NCBI GenBank assembly: GCA_963715045.1
Contig: CAVQRC010000004.1
Coordinates: forward strand, 372,001 to 436,000
DNA from: CAVQRC01 sp963715045
GTDB taxonomy: Bacteria; Planctomycetota; Planctomycetia; Pirellulales; Lacipirellulaceae
Length of the DNA stretch: 64,000 bases
Reading direction: 5' to 3'
In this document: positions 56,390-64,000 of the stretch, piece after piece
How the letters are laid out: every line of letters starts with the position of its first letter
Position numbering within the stretch: the stretch's first letter is position 1
Program-made: the position numbers and the translations under genes
Notes under the pieces: model-generated
What the model was told of the DNA's origin: nothing
What the model saw: the letters and a program-made list of their open reading frames with translations, nothing else
Databases searched by the model: none

Positions 56390-56556
56390 GGGCAGTTTCG
56401 AGTTCGTGCGAAACGCGAAAACGAGTCGTTTGTGTGCCTGCCGTTTCTGCCGCGAGAAGTCCTCTTCCGTCGTGTCAGATCGTCGCCGCGTGTTTGGATC
56501 GTCGTGCGTCAGGGGGCGCGGCGGGGATCGACTCCGAAGGGGGAGCGATCCCGCAC

Positions 56557-56594
56557 GAAAGAAAACAGGGGCGTCGCAAGTGCGACGCCCCTGG
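56557..56594 (-). terminator. Intrinsic terminator of the Wzc-like gene
   Basis: Perfect 13-bp inverted repeat (CAGGGGCGTCGCA and TGCGACGCCCCTG) followed on the minus strand by TTTTCTTTC. It starts 43 bp after the stop codon of the Wzc-like gene. Confidence 0.88.
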
Positions 56595-56636
56595 TCAAAC
56601 GAGAGACTCAAGATCTCCCCGTGTCGAGCTCGCCGG

Positions 56637-58925
56637 CTAGGCGGGTGTGCCCGAAGTTTCCGGCATTTCGCTGGGAGTTTCGCGGGGCGGAGCGAGATGC
56701 AGCCGATTGACGCGAACGTTCGATTTCGACGCCACGCCGTTGACCACGGCGCCAATCAAGCGGATCCCCACGCCTCGCAAGGCTTCGGCCGCCTGGTGAA
56801 TCTTCGGCGTCTGGCTCACATCGCGGAGGACCGAAAGCACGGCTCCGTCGCAGTGTTGACCAACCAGCAGGGAATCTGCCAGGCCGAGAACGGGAGCACC
56901 GTCGACGATCACGAAGTCGTAGTCGCCGCGTACCTTCTCGAAAATCGGCTGCAACTGATCATTGGCCATCGCCTGGATCGCCTCGGTGTCGCAGTAGCCG
57001 GCCGTCATCACCCATAGTCCTTCGGCGTGTGTGGGATGGATCGTATCGGCGACGTCCGATTCCGCTCGCAAGACCTCGCACAGGCCTGCCTCGAGGGGGA
57101 GGTCGAAGAGCGTGTGCAGGGCAGGTCGCCGCAGGTCGGCATCGATCAGCAACGTGCGTCGACCAGCGCGGGCGAGACTCGCGGCCAATTGGCTGGCGAC
57201 GGTCGTCCGCCCCTCGTTCTGCGTAGCACTGGTCACCAGAACCACCCGGCGGGAGGTCGACGCGGCGTCATGCATCAGGGTCGTGCGAACGCTGTCGATC
57301 GAGTCGAGCAGCGTGGCCAACACGGGGTCGCCCTCGCGAGCCATCCGCCGATGCGAGAGGGCCGGGAGCGTCCCAATCACGCGGATCCCGAGTCCCTCGT
57401 CGACTTGCGAGGGTCCGTCCAGCCGCCGATTGCGGAATTCCAGGTAACCGGTGACGAAACAGCAGAGCACCAACGCCAGCAGACCACCACTGGTAGCAAT
57501 CAACCACCGTTGAAAACGGTTGATTCCCTCCGAGGTGTCGGCTTCCTGCAGCACGGTGACGCGATCGGGAGCCTCGAGTTCGATCGTCCACATCCGCAAC
57601 TTGGAGTCCATCGAATTGTGCAGTTCCCTGAGCTGTTCGACCTCGGAACTCATCTTGACCAGCTCGGTCGACTCTTCCGTGAGCTTTCCGAGAGAGTTCA
57701 TGATCTCCTGCTCTTCGCGCTGCAAGAGCGCGATTTGCCTGCCCAGCATTTGCTGCATTACCTTCAACTTGCCTTTGGAGGCCCGCAGGTAGAGGTTCGG
57801 CTCGCTTTCGATCTGCGCCATGATGGACGTGGTCAGCTCTTGCTGCCGTTGATTGAGCTGCTGCTGCAAATCACGCTTCTGCTTCAACAGACTCTCCAGG
57901 AACTTGCCACTCCCCCGCTTGACCATCGACTGCCGCTCGACGATCTGAGCGTCGATCCCCATCATCCGCATCTGAAGTTGCTGGATCATCGGATCTTCGT
58001 TGACCTGTGAGGAAGCCATCTGCTCCATCAGCAGCGGGTCTCGGGCCTGAGCCTTCACCAGCTCGTTTTCGGTATACACCTCCATGAGCTGTTCCTGGTA
58101 TTTCATCTGCTGGGACTGATTCATCCGCAGATCGCCGAGCAGGATCTGAGAGCGAATCTTGTTCTCCTCGCTGTCGGAGACGCCTAATTCCTTGGCGGCT
58201 GCCCAGTAATCGTCCTGCTTGCGGTCGAGCTCATCCGACACACGTTGAAAACTATTTTGGAGCAGATCTCTGGTTTGCAGGGCGAGGCGGCGGTCCTTGA
58301 ACACGGCTTCCCGCATGTAAGCTGCCGTGACCGCGTCGACGATCGACTTGAGTTCGGCCTCGGGGAGGTCCGTGGCGAGCGAGATCTTGAGAATTTCCGA
58401 ATTCCGCTGCTCGAACTGGGCGTTGAGGTTTTCGCGCAACCATCGCAGTTCATCATCCTGGTTCTTGATGATCGGCAGGTTGGCGATTTCAGGGCTGGTC
58501 AGTGCGGAGTTGAGCACAAACGCACTGTTGAGCATGGCCAGCTGGGTGGCCTGAAAAATCTCGTAATTCCGCGTTTCGCCGCCGTGCTCGATCCGATCCA
58601 GGACTGTCGGTTTCTCGAACATCACCCGCAGCAACGCAGTGGCCTGGTTGTATTCCGGAAACATTACCCACAGCGTGGCCGCGGCCGACACGCCGAACAG
58701 CAGGCCCAGAAACGACGCCAGTAGCCACCGCCGTCGCAAGGCGTTGAACAACGCGGACTGGTCGACACCTTGTCGCAAGAGCGGGGGCGAGACATGGACG
58801 CCATGGGCGATCATATTCGCCCCGGAAGGAAGCGTGACGGCAGGCACTCCGGCCGGAGTGCCTGCGCCCACCATCGCATGGGTCGACTGGTGAAGCGGGT
58901 TTTGATCTGACTCGTGCTGTGCCAT
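56637..58925 (-). CDS. Wzc-like exopolysaccharide chain-length/ATPase protein
   Basis: 762 residues. After a variable N-terminus, a first membrane helix (WLLASFLGLLFGVSAAATLW, about 67-86) opens the Wzz-type periplasmic domain, which includes long coiled-coil stretches (LLKQKRDLQQQLNQRQQELT; 220-480). A second helix (LLALVLCCFVTGYLEF) leads to a cytoplasmic BY-kinase-type ATPase: Walker A is TSATQNEGRTTVA with Arg573 where Lys is expected, Walker A' is RTLLIDADLRRP and Walker B is DFVIVDGAP. The C-terminal tail has no Tyr cluster. It probably controls polymer length and export; autophosphorylation is doubtful. Same strand as the exosortase, 316 bp downstream of it. Confidence 0.9.
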   Translation of the reverse strand: MAQHESDQNPLHQSTHAMVGAGTPAGVPAVTLPSGANMIAHGVHVSPPLLRQGVDQSALFNALRRRWLLASFLGLLFGVSAAATLWVMFPEYNQATALLRVMFEKPTVLDRIEHGGETRNYEIFQATQLAMLNSAFVLNSALTSPEIANLPIIKNQDDELRWLRENLNAQFEQRNSEILKISLATDLPEAELKSIVDAVTAAYMREAVFKDRRLALQTRDLLQNSFQRVSDELDRKQDDYWAAAKELGVSDSEENKIRSQILLGDLRMNQSQQMKYQEQLMEVYTENELVKAQARDPLLMEQMASSQVNEDPMIQQLQMRMMGIDAQIVERQSMVKRGSGKFLESLLKQKRDLQQQLNQRQQELTTSIMAQIESEPNLYLRASKGKLKVMQQMLGRQIALLQREEQEIMNSLGKLTEESTELVKMSSEVEQLRELHNSMDSKLRMWTIELEAPDRVTVLQEADTSEGINRFQRWLIATSGGLLALVLCCFVTGYLEFRNRRLDGPSQVDEGLGIRVIGTLPALSHRRMAREGDPVLATLLDSIDSVRTTLMHDAASTSRRVVLVTSATQNEGRTTVASQLAASLARAGRRTLLIDADLRRPALHTLFDLPLEAGLCEVLRAESDVADTIHPTHAEGLWVMTAGYCDTEAIQAMANDQLQPIFEKVRGDYDFVIVDGAPVLGLADSLLVGQHCDGAVLSVLRDVSQTPKIHQAAEALRGVGIRLIGAVVNGVASKSNVRVNRLHLAPPRETPSEMPETSGTPA

Positions 58926-59241
58926 GGGCGGAACTCTCCAGTTGTGGTTTACCCGGCGACCTGAGATTCGCTGTCGTTAGCGGAGCCTCGCTCGTACGTC
59001 TGAGAACGTGCCGAAGAGGAGCAAGTCGCACGCCAAACCTGAAGGCAAAATCTCGGGTGTCTCTAAGTCCATGTTGTTAAATGAGTTGTGTCATCCCTTC
59101 CGCGATGCTCGCAACCGATCACGTTGAAATTCCTGGACGACCGTTGTCGAATCTCAACGCGCTGCACCCATCCTGCCGCCAGCGTCCTGGGACCCTGGCC
59201 AATGACCATGCAGTTGGCCGCGGCGTTCCTTTCAGCCCGCG
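58926..59241. other. Intergenic region between exosortase and Wzc-like genes, no gene seen
   Basis: The only open frame (59063-59245, minus) would start with TTG overlapping the exosortase stop; it has no domain and an unlikely composition, so it was not called. The region should contain the promoter of the Wzc-like gene. No repeat or terminator was recognised. Confidence 0.45.
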
Positions 59242-60231
59242 TCAACGTCCCGGGGCGGTGCGGCCAGGAATAGGCCCCCGGCGACTACCCATCACGTTCG
59301 CATGGACGGTTTCCTCGACAACTGACAATCTCGAAAGAATGGCCAGCTCCAGCCACAGAAAGCCGAGTGCCAGAATCGGCATCACATAGCCGGCCACGTC
59401 GTGAGCCGCCTGACTGAACGTTTCGCTCTCACTCCAAGATGTCTGCAGCAGCAGGCCCGTCACGGTGATCCGAATCATGTTGACCAGCAGCGCGATCGGT
59501 ATCGAGCTGAGCAGGATCAGCACCTTATCCCACCAGGGACGATTGATGAGCATGACCACGGCAACCGCCAGAGCCACGAAAATCGTCGTCATCCGCAGAC
59601 CGCTGCAGGCTTCGGCGATCAACAGCGGATGGCCACTCAGGGTGAGCGTATTTCCACTACGGACCGCGTCGTAGCCAAGCACCTGGAAGACGAACTGGCT
59701 CATCTGTGTGGCCAGGTTCTGCATCCAGATCAGCACACTGTTTTCGAGTACCGATGGCAAAGGATACATGAACACGAGAAATCCGATCGCGGGCCACGAC
59801 CACTTGAACAGGCTCCACCCCCCCGCGATCACAAAGACTCCCACCAGCGAAACCAGGAAGGACAGGCGATCGAGAGGCACCATGTACACGTACGCGGAGT
59901 ACATCCGGACACCGAGCCCGAACATCAGGATGCCCAGCCCCGCCCACCGCTCGCTGGGGGTGGCCTCGACGAGCGGTTTTGCCCGCAGCCAGAGCAATAC
60001 CAGCGAAAAGACAGGAATCAGGTAGCCGTGCGAATATTGAGGGTCGAACCACTCGAAACTCGTCTCCCACAACATGTTCCCGTAGCAGTAAATCAGCGGA
60101 AGGCACATGCCCGCCAGCAGAATTAAAGATCGCCGCTGCACGGGGTCGTCCCAGGAAATCTTCCCGGAGGTGGCGGTCCGTCGAACACCACCCGCGGTGG
60201 TCGCTGCAGTCGCTGTAGGTGCGGTACTCAT
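59242..60231 (-). CDS. Exosortase (PEP-CTERM processing membrane transpeptidase)
   Basis: 329 residues with about eight membrane helices. The N-terminal motif ETSFEWFDPQYSHGYLIPVF is characteristic. The catalytic residues of exosortases can be seen: Cys209 in LIAEACSGLRMTTIFVALAV, Arg254 in ALLVNMIRITVTGLLLQTSW and His277 in QAAHDVAGYVMPIL. It should cleave PEP-CTERM tails and may attach the product to a cell-surface anchor. Candidate substrates in this window are the proteins at 6677-7444 and 36022-36397. The cognate EpsI protein is at 63412. Subfamily (perhaps the planctomycete XrtU type) could not be settled. Confidence 0.94.
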   Translation of the reverse strand: MSTAPTATAATTAGGVRRTATSGKISWDDPVQRRSLILLAGMCLPLIYCYGNMLWETSFEWFDPQYSHGYLIPVFSLVLLWLRAKPLVEATPSERWAGLGILMFGLGVRMYSAYVYMVPLDRLSFLVSLVGVFVIAGGWSLFKWSWPAIGFLVFMYPLPSVLENSVLIWMQNLATQMSQFVFQVLGYDAVRSGNTLTLSGHPLLIAEACSGLRMTTIFVALAVAVVMLINRPWWDKVLILLSSIPIALLVNMIRITVTGLLLQTSWSESETFSQAAHDVAGYVMPILALGFLWLELAILSRLSVVEETVHANVMGSRRGPIPGRTAPGR

Positions 60232-61123
60232 CGGAGCGGAAACCTCGTTTTGCCGATCAATTCAAATTTGCAAGTGAAGTCGAGCAGGGTCCCACGGGCG
60301 CGACGATGGGTCGTGTGATTCGTGACGAGATCCCCGAAGTCGTCCGCCTGGTGGGAATTCTCGGTGTTCTTCCGCCCGAGACATCCATATCGTGCGTGCG
60401 ATTTCTCAAGTCGGGCGTGGCGCCAATCCTTGTGGCAACAGGTTGGAGCGCTCGACAGGACAGCGACGCAGGGTTCTTCCCAAACCAGGTTCCAGCGACC
60501 GCCGAGAGGCAGTGCAGGGGGCCAGAAATAAGCACTTCCGCCGAGAATTCAGCCCTGAGAATACGCCTGCCCCAGAATCCTGTCAAACAAAAACGGATGC
60601 CTTCAGGGACCCCATCGACACGGCGCAGAAGTGCTTGCAGTGCAGGCAATACAACCGGCACAGGACAAGGCCTCGAGACCGGATGCAACTCGATCTCGCG
60701 GTCGAGAGTCAGTCCGCGGACTGGGACGAGCGACAGGGATTTGCACCACAGATTTTCGAGTTTGCCTAGTTGCCCTCATTTCACAAAGCCGCAAGGCGTG
60801 AACGGTACGCGTAGCAGGCAGGTGCCGTCGTCTCCTACGCGATCTGAGCGTGGGTAGTTCGTTCAGGCGCGATTCGGAACGCATCGACCGTGGCGATTAG
60901 CGGGACCGCGCGAGGATCTGTGAGCCGTTTCAACCGGAATATCTTGCCTGGTTTTCGGAATCCTCAGAATTGGCACCAAAGTTCCCGGGTGAGTTTACCG
61001 ATTAAAACGACTGTGCCGGTCGAGTTCGCTCTGCTGGCGATGGGGAACTGCGCCGCCAAGGGGCGTCGCGGCGTCCTCGAACAGTTTTTCCCAGTCCTTT
61101 GATCCCTGGCTGAGATCGATCCC
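60232..61123. other. 892-bp divergent intergenic region, no gene seen
   Basis: Separates leftward exosortase from rightward Wza-like gene. An open frame at 60219-60857 (plus) overlaps the exosortase start and has low-complexity, charged, unrelated composition with no ribosome-binding site, so it was rejected. No repeat, terminator or clear promoter pair was recognised. Its size suggests a long leader or regulatory region for one of the two EPS transcripts. Confidence 0.45.
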
Positions 61124-62182
61124 ATGATCGCAGGCAAGCACCTCGAGCGAATGCTGCTCAAATGTCTCGCAGTGTCCGTTCTGTTCACGAGCGGCTGTAC
61201 GGGCTTCCTGTCGCCACGCTATCCTTTCCCCGCGGATCCCGTGCCCCCCGAGGCGGCTCCGCAACCCCCCCGCGAGCTGGACAAGGTGTCCCTGCCGCCC
61301 TACATCATTGAACCCCCTGACATCCTCCTGATTCAGGCGATCAAGATTGTCCCGAAGCCGCCGCACCGCATCGAGCCGTTCGACATTATCTCGGTGCGGG
61401 TCCTTGGTGACCTGCCGGACGAGCCGCTCGATGCGGCGTTCGCTGTCGGGCCGGACGGCAATATCGATCTGGGGCCGTCCTACGGAAAGCTCCTCGTGGT
61501 GGGTGAGACGTTGGACGAAGCTCAGGCCAAGCTCACCCGGCATCTGCAGCAGTTTCTCGCGGGTGCGGAAGTATCGGTGTCACTGGTGGGAAGTGCCGGT
61601 GCCCAGCAGATCGCCGGTGAGCACCTGGTTGGTCCGGACGGGCGGGTGAACCTGGGTACCTACGGATCGGTGTACGTGGCCGGTTTGACGCTGGAAGACG
61701 CCCGCAACGCGATCGAAGATCAGCTCTCCGAGACGCTGCTGGATCCGGAGGTGATCGTCGACATCTTCTCGTACAACAGCAAGAACTACTACGTGATCAC
61801 CGAAGGAGCAGGCAACGGCGACAATGTGATACGGCTCCCGATCACCGGTAACGAGACTGTCCTGGATGCGCTTTCGAATATTGGCGGCCTGTCGCAGCTT
61901 TCATCGAAGAAGCTGTGGATTTCCCGGCCGGCTCCGAGCGGGACAGGCTGTGCCCAGGTTCTCCCGGTCGATTACGTGGCGATCACTCGCGACGGGGTCG
62001 TCGCGACGAACTACCAGTTGCTTCCCGGAGATCGGCTGTTCATCGCCGAAGACCGTGTTCTGGCGTTCAACTCGACCATCTCGAAGTACGTCGCACCGTT
62101 CGAGCGGCTGTTGGGCTTCCTCGGCCTGGGTACCTCTACGTTTAACCGAATCAACCGCTTCGGCCTGGGTCAGTTGAATTAG
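61124..62182 (+). CDS. Polysaccharide export lipoprotein (Wza-like)
   Basis: 352 residues. The N-terminus (LLKCLAVSVLFTSGCTGFLS) ends in a lipobox with Cys26, so it is an outer-membrane lipoprotein. The Poly_export domain follows (LPPYIIEPPDILLIQ and YRIEPFD-like HRIEPFDIISVRVLGDLPDE), then SLBB-type repeats (VGPDGNIDLGPSYGKLLVVG, VGPDGRVNLGTYGSVYVAGL). It forms the export channel for the exopolysaccharide assembled with the Wzc-like protein. An ATG at 61151 is an alternative start and would shorten only the leader. Confidence 0.93.
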   Translation: MIAGKHLERMLLKCLAVSVLFTSGCTGFLSPRYPFPADPVPPEAAPQPPRELDKVSLPPYIIEPPDILLIQAIKIVPKPPHRIEPFDIISVRVLGDLPDEPLDAAFAVGPDGNIDLGPSYGKLLVVGETLDEAQAKLTRHLQQFLAGAEVSVSLVGSAGAQQIAGEHLVGPDGRVNLGTYGSVYVAGLTLEDARNAIEDQLSETLLDPEVIVDIFSYNSKNYYVITEGAGNGDNVIRLPITGNETVLDALSNIGGLSQLSSKKLWISRPAPSGTGCAQVLPVDYVAITRDGVVATNYQLLPGDRLFIAEDRVLAFNSTISKYVAPFERLLGFLGLGTSTFNRINRFGLGQLN

Positions 62183-62201
62183 GCCAAAGGTGAGTCGGGG
62201 T

Positions 62202-62224
62202 GGGGCAAAGCCTGGCTTTGCCCC
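62202..62224. other. Perfect hairpin in the wza-downstream gap
   Basis: GGGGCAAAGC and GCTTTGCCCC, a 10-bp perfect inverted repeat with a 3-nt loop, lies 20 bp after the Wza-like stop. There is no T-tract, so it is a possible mRNA-stabilising or attenuating hairpin rather than a standard terminator. Confidence 0.7.
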
Positions 62225-62264
62225 GCCGCCATGTCTTGCCCGATTGATATAGGGAGAAGATTCA

Positions 62265-63179
62265 ATGCAGATCTGCGTTCGAGCACTGTTGATTCGTGTC
62301 ACGCTGGTGGTTCCCCTGTGCGGCCTGATTTGCGGGCCGTGTGCCGTTGCCCAGGCCCAGGTGGTCGCCCCCTGCGGAACTTGCGGGGGGCCGTTGCCTT
62401 GCAAGCATCATCTCCCTCGCGTCAGCGTTCACGACCGGGGTCCGGGTCCGTGCACCGTTGATGGAATCTGCATTCCAAACACGATGACATTCGGCTATTC
62501 ACAGCCTCGGTGGCGACGCTGGCCCGGTTCCGCACAAAGTGACGCCGCCGGACGCCGCATCATTCCGCCCGAGCTCGCGCCGATCGAAGTCGTGCGGCCC
62601 GAAGAGGAAGACGTTCGTCGTCCCGCACCGGTCCGCCCGCAACCTGCGGATGAGGCCGCCGGCGGAACTCCTCCGCAAACGACACCCGCTCCTCCGAGTA
62701 TCGACTTCGGCGGACCTGGCATGCTGGCCCCGCCGCCGGCTCCTCTCCCCGGAGAGCAACCACCGGCCGCCCAGCCCGCTCCGCCACCGGTGACGTCGCC
62801 GCCGCCGCAGGAACCGCCCGCCGCGAATCCCTTTGGAAACGCCCCCGACAATCCCTTCAGTAGGGTCAAATCGCAACAGGATGAACACGTTCAGCCGGTC
62901 AATCACGCGGTTCACGGTGATGATCCCCCACCCCTGCTGCCCGCCGGATTGCAAGCGGTGCAAAGACAGCATGGACCGCTCCTCGAGGCCATGGCACGAC
63001 AACAGCAAACGCTCCTGGCCGCCGTCTCAGCACAACGGCTGCCAGAGCTTCCCGCTAATCCCTTCCCCGTCGTGCAGGCCTCGGCCAACATGCCAGCCAA
63101 CTTTGCCGCGCCGCAGCCAGAATTGAATTCCTTCGATTCGGCCGTTCGTCCTGCGGTCCACCTGCAGGACGCTCCCTAG
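62265..63179 (+). CDS. Exported Pro-rich, Cys-bearing protein of unknown function
   Basis: 304 residues with a good AGGGAGAAG ribosome-binding site. A signal peptide (LLIRVTLVVPLCGLICGPCA) is followed by a Cys-rich segment (VVAPCGTCGGPLPCKHHLPR and PCTVDGICIPN). The middle is strongly Pro-rich (LAPPPAPLPGEQPPAAQPAP and similar, about residues 110-190), as in cell-wall-spanning linkers. The C-terminal third (LPAGLQAVQRQHGPLLEAMA) is helical. I do not recognise the family. Its place between the Wza-like and EpsI genes suggests a role in the EPS/exosortase envelope system. A strong terminator follows. Confidence 0.75.
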   Translation: MQICVRALLIRVTLVVPLCGLICGPCAVAQAQVVAPCGTCGGPLPCKHHLPRVSVHDRGPGPCTVDGICIPNTMTFGYSQPRWRRWPGSAQSDAAGRRIIPPELAPIEVVRPEEEDVRRPAPVRPQPADEAAGGTPPQTTPAPPSIDFGGPGMLAPPPAPLPGEQPPAAQPAPPPVTSPPPQEPPAANPFGNAPDNPFSRVKSQQDEHVQPVNHAVHGDDPPPLLPAGLQAVQRQHGPLLEAMARQQQTLLAAVSAQRLPELPANPFPVVQASANMPANFAAPQPELNSFDSAVRPAVHLQDAP

Positions 63180-63210
63180 CCGAGCGGCAACGATTGCGAA
63201 CCGATTCCAT

Positions 63211-63240
63211 GAGCCTTCCCGCCGCTGGGAAGGCTCTTTT
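63211..63240 (+). terminator. Rho-independent terminator after the Pro-rich protein gene
   Basis: 10-bp perfect stem GAGCCTTCCC/GGGAAGGCTC with a GCCGCT loop, followed by TTTT. It ends the Wza-like/Pro-rich transcript, so EpsI is probably transcribed from its own promoter. Confidence 0.9.
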
Positions 63241-63411
63241 CGTGCACCACAAGAACCGAGCCTCGCCAGTGCAATCGGTACGACCCCGATTCCCTCTGGC
63301 GGCAATGCCCGCTGCTGCAACCGGATTCCTTGACGAACGATCGCCACACGCCTACCGTAAAAACTCGGTCCGGGACCATCCCCCGCCTTCTTACTTCACA
63401 GAGTTTTCCCC

Positions 63412-64000
63412 ATGATGCGGTTTATCCCTGTCGTTCTCGGCTTTATCGCGATCGCCGCCTGCTTCGCCTGGCAGGCTCAGGTGGTTGATCGCTTTGGCAA
63501 CTCTTCCATCAACGCTGCTGAGTTGGCAACGCGATTCGAGAAGGTGCCCATGGTCGTCGGCGACTGGGAGGGCGAAGACCTCGAAGTTCCCGGAGAGATC
63601 CGCAAACGCGCCGGAGCCGTGGGGCATGTTAACCGGCTGTATACGAATAAACTTACCGGCGACAGAGTGGTGCTCTGGCTGATCGTCGGCCACCCGCGTG
63701 ACATCGTCCGGCACACGCCCGACATCTGCTACCCATCGCAGGGCTTCCGGCAACTCAAAGAAGCCGTACAGCACGAAATGCCCTCGCCCACTGGTGTCCA
63801 GGCCGAATTCTGGAATGCCGCGTTCAATCGCGAAAGCAATCGCCAGTCGTCGACCGAACGTTGTTTCTGGGCCTGGTCGGTCGACGGAAATTGGGAAGCA
63901 CCGAAGAAGCCGCGATTCCATTTCCCCGGCTCTTACAAAGCAATTTTCAAGATGTACTTCACGGTCCCGGAATCGGATGCCACGGCGACTGCCGCGCTCA
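63412..64000 (+). CDS. Exosortase-associated EpsI family protein, cut by window end
   Basis: 196 codons of an EpsI (DUF3485) protein are present and the frame is open at the window edge. The N-terminus has a membrane segment (IPVVLGFIAIAACFAWQAQV). The family motif is seen in VGHPRDIVRHTPDICYPSQG, with the Cys that defines EpsI. EpsI-type proteins accompany exosortases, sometimes fused to them, and are needed for EPS and protein sorting in the same locus. Start at ATG 63412, with a second ATG next to it. No ribosome-binding site was clear. Confidence 0.9.
   Translation, partial: MMRFIPVVLGFIAIAACFAWQAQVVDRFGNSSINAAELATRFEKVPMVVGDWEGEDLEVPGEIRKRAGAVGHVNRLYTNKLTGDRVVLWLIVGHPRDIVRHTPDICYPSQGFRQLKEAVQHEMPSPTGVQAEFWNAAFNRESNRQSSTERCFWAWSVDGNWEAPKKPRFHFPGSYKAIFKMYFTVPESDATATAAL

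Larger units (their letters stand above)
55692..56636. other. Intergenic region holding a candidate RNA gene and two minus-strand terminators
   Basis: Between kdsC and the Wzc-like gene. From the right: terminator of the Wzc-like gene (56557-56594), a promoter-like sequence (56361-56389), the candidate RNA (56062-56354) with its own terminator. The rest (55692-56060) has no recognised feature and should contain the kdsC promoter. Open frames here cross the terminators and are not considered genes. Confidence 0.6.

Noticed and set aside
59063..59245. 60-residue open frame overlapping the exosortase stop
   Set aside because: TTG start without ribosome-binding site, no motif, and located where an intergenic promoter region is expected.
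60219..60857. 212-residue open frame on the plus strand
   Set aside because: Overlaps the start of the exosortase and has no start signal, domain or protein-like composition.
1..64000. tRNA or rRNA genes
   Set aside because: No stretch with the conserved T-loop GTTCRA in a cloverleaf context or with rRNA core sequences was found by reading both strands.

Overview
The window reads as a chromosomal segment of a high-GC planctomycete, most likely of the Pirellulales/Rhodopirellula type; this assignment is inferred from gene content only. The markers are a DUF1559 pseudopilin-like protein, CxPxR sulfatases, several Gfo/Idh/MocA oxidoreductases with secretion signals, exported LamG/dockerin and PEP-CTERM proteins, a DUF1080 fusion, and an exosortase with an EpsI partner. 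No rRNA, tRNA, CRISPR array, prophage or transposase was seen.

Layout. 1-3.3 kb: exported LamG/dockerin protein (cut by the window edge), a small lipoprotein and a DUF1559 protein. 3.4-17.7 kb: a polysaccharide and secondary-metabolite catabolism region with a PfpI-like protein, a DUF6807 protein, two Gfo/Idh oxidoreductases, a PEP-CTERM protein, a truncated cupin/JmjC gene, a LamG plus beta-propeller protein, two sulfatases (one fused to DUF1080) and a PhoD-type phosphatase. 18-28 kb: housekeeping genes, namely PTS enzyme I, an RNase Z-like hydrolase, scpA, a HIT protein, a dGTPase, a PIN/TRAM membrane protein, argS and rsfS. 28-36.4 kb: an anti-sigma-like gene, a very large protein of unknown function, a PQQ-type propeller, an M32 carboxypeptidase and a small dockerin/PEP-CTERM protein. 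36.8-46.3 kb: the three-gene pyridine nucleotide transhydrogenase operon, a cold-shock-domain protein, glutathione peroxidase, a Gfo/Idh plus two HEAT-repeat proteins, and another PQQ-type propeller. 46.3-64 kb: glycan and envelope genes: glgC, asnB, a GT4 glycosyltransferase, an LptC/LptA-like protein with kdsC, a Wzc-like chain-length/ATPase protein, an exosortase, a Wza-like exporter, a Pro-rich exported protein and an EpsI protein running off the end.

How it fits together. The exosortase (59242-60231) and EpsI (63412-end) are the machinery expected to process the PEP-CTERM proteins at 6677-7444 and 36022-36397, and they sit among exopolysaccharide assembly genes, the usual exosortase context. 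kdsC and the LptC/LptA-like gene indicate LPS core synthesis and transport. The sulfatases, oxidoreductases and LamG proteins suggest use of sulfated polysaccharides.

Less expected features are: (i) a family of about 80-bp intergenic elements with inverted ends (six copies, two in tandem); (ii) a roughly 290-nt candidate non-coding RNA at 56062-56366 on the minus strand, with a sigma70-like promoter, stable hairpins and a terminator; (iii) a Wzc-like protein with Arg replacing the Walker A Lys and no C-terminal Tyr cluster; (iv) an esterase-family protein with Arg at the nucleophile position. About ten genes carry single-base frameshifts, mostly in short G/C runs, which probably are sequencing or assembly indels rather than real gene decay.
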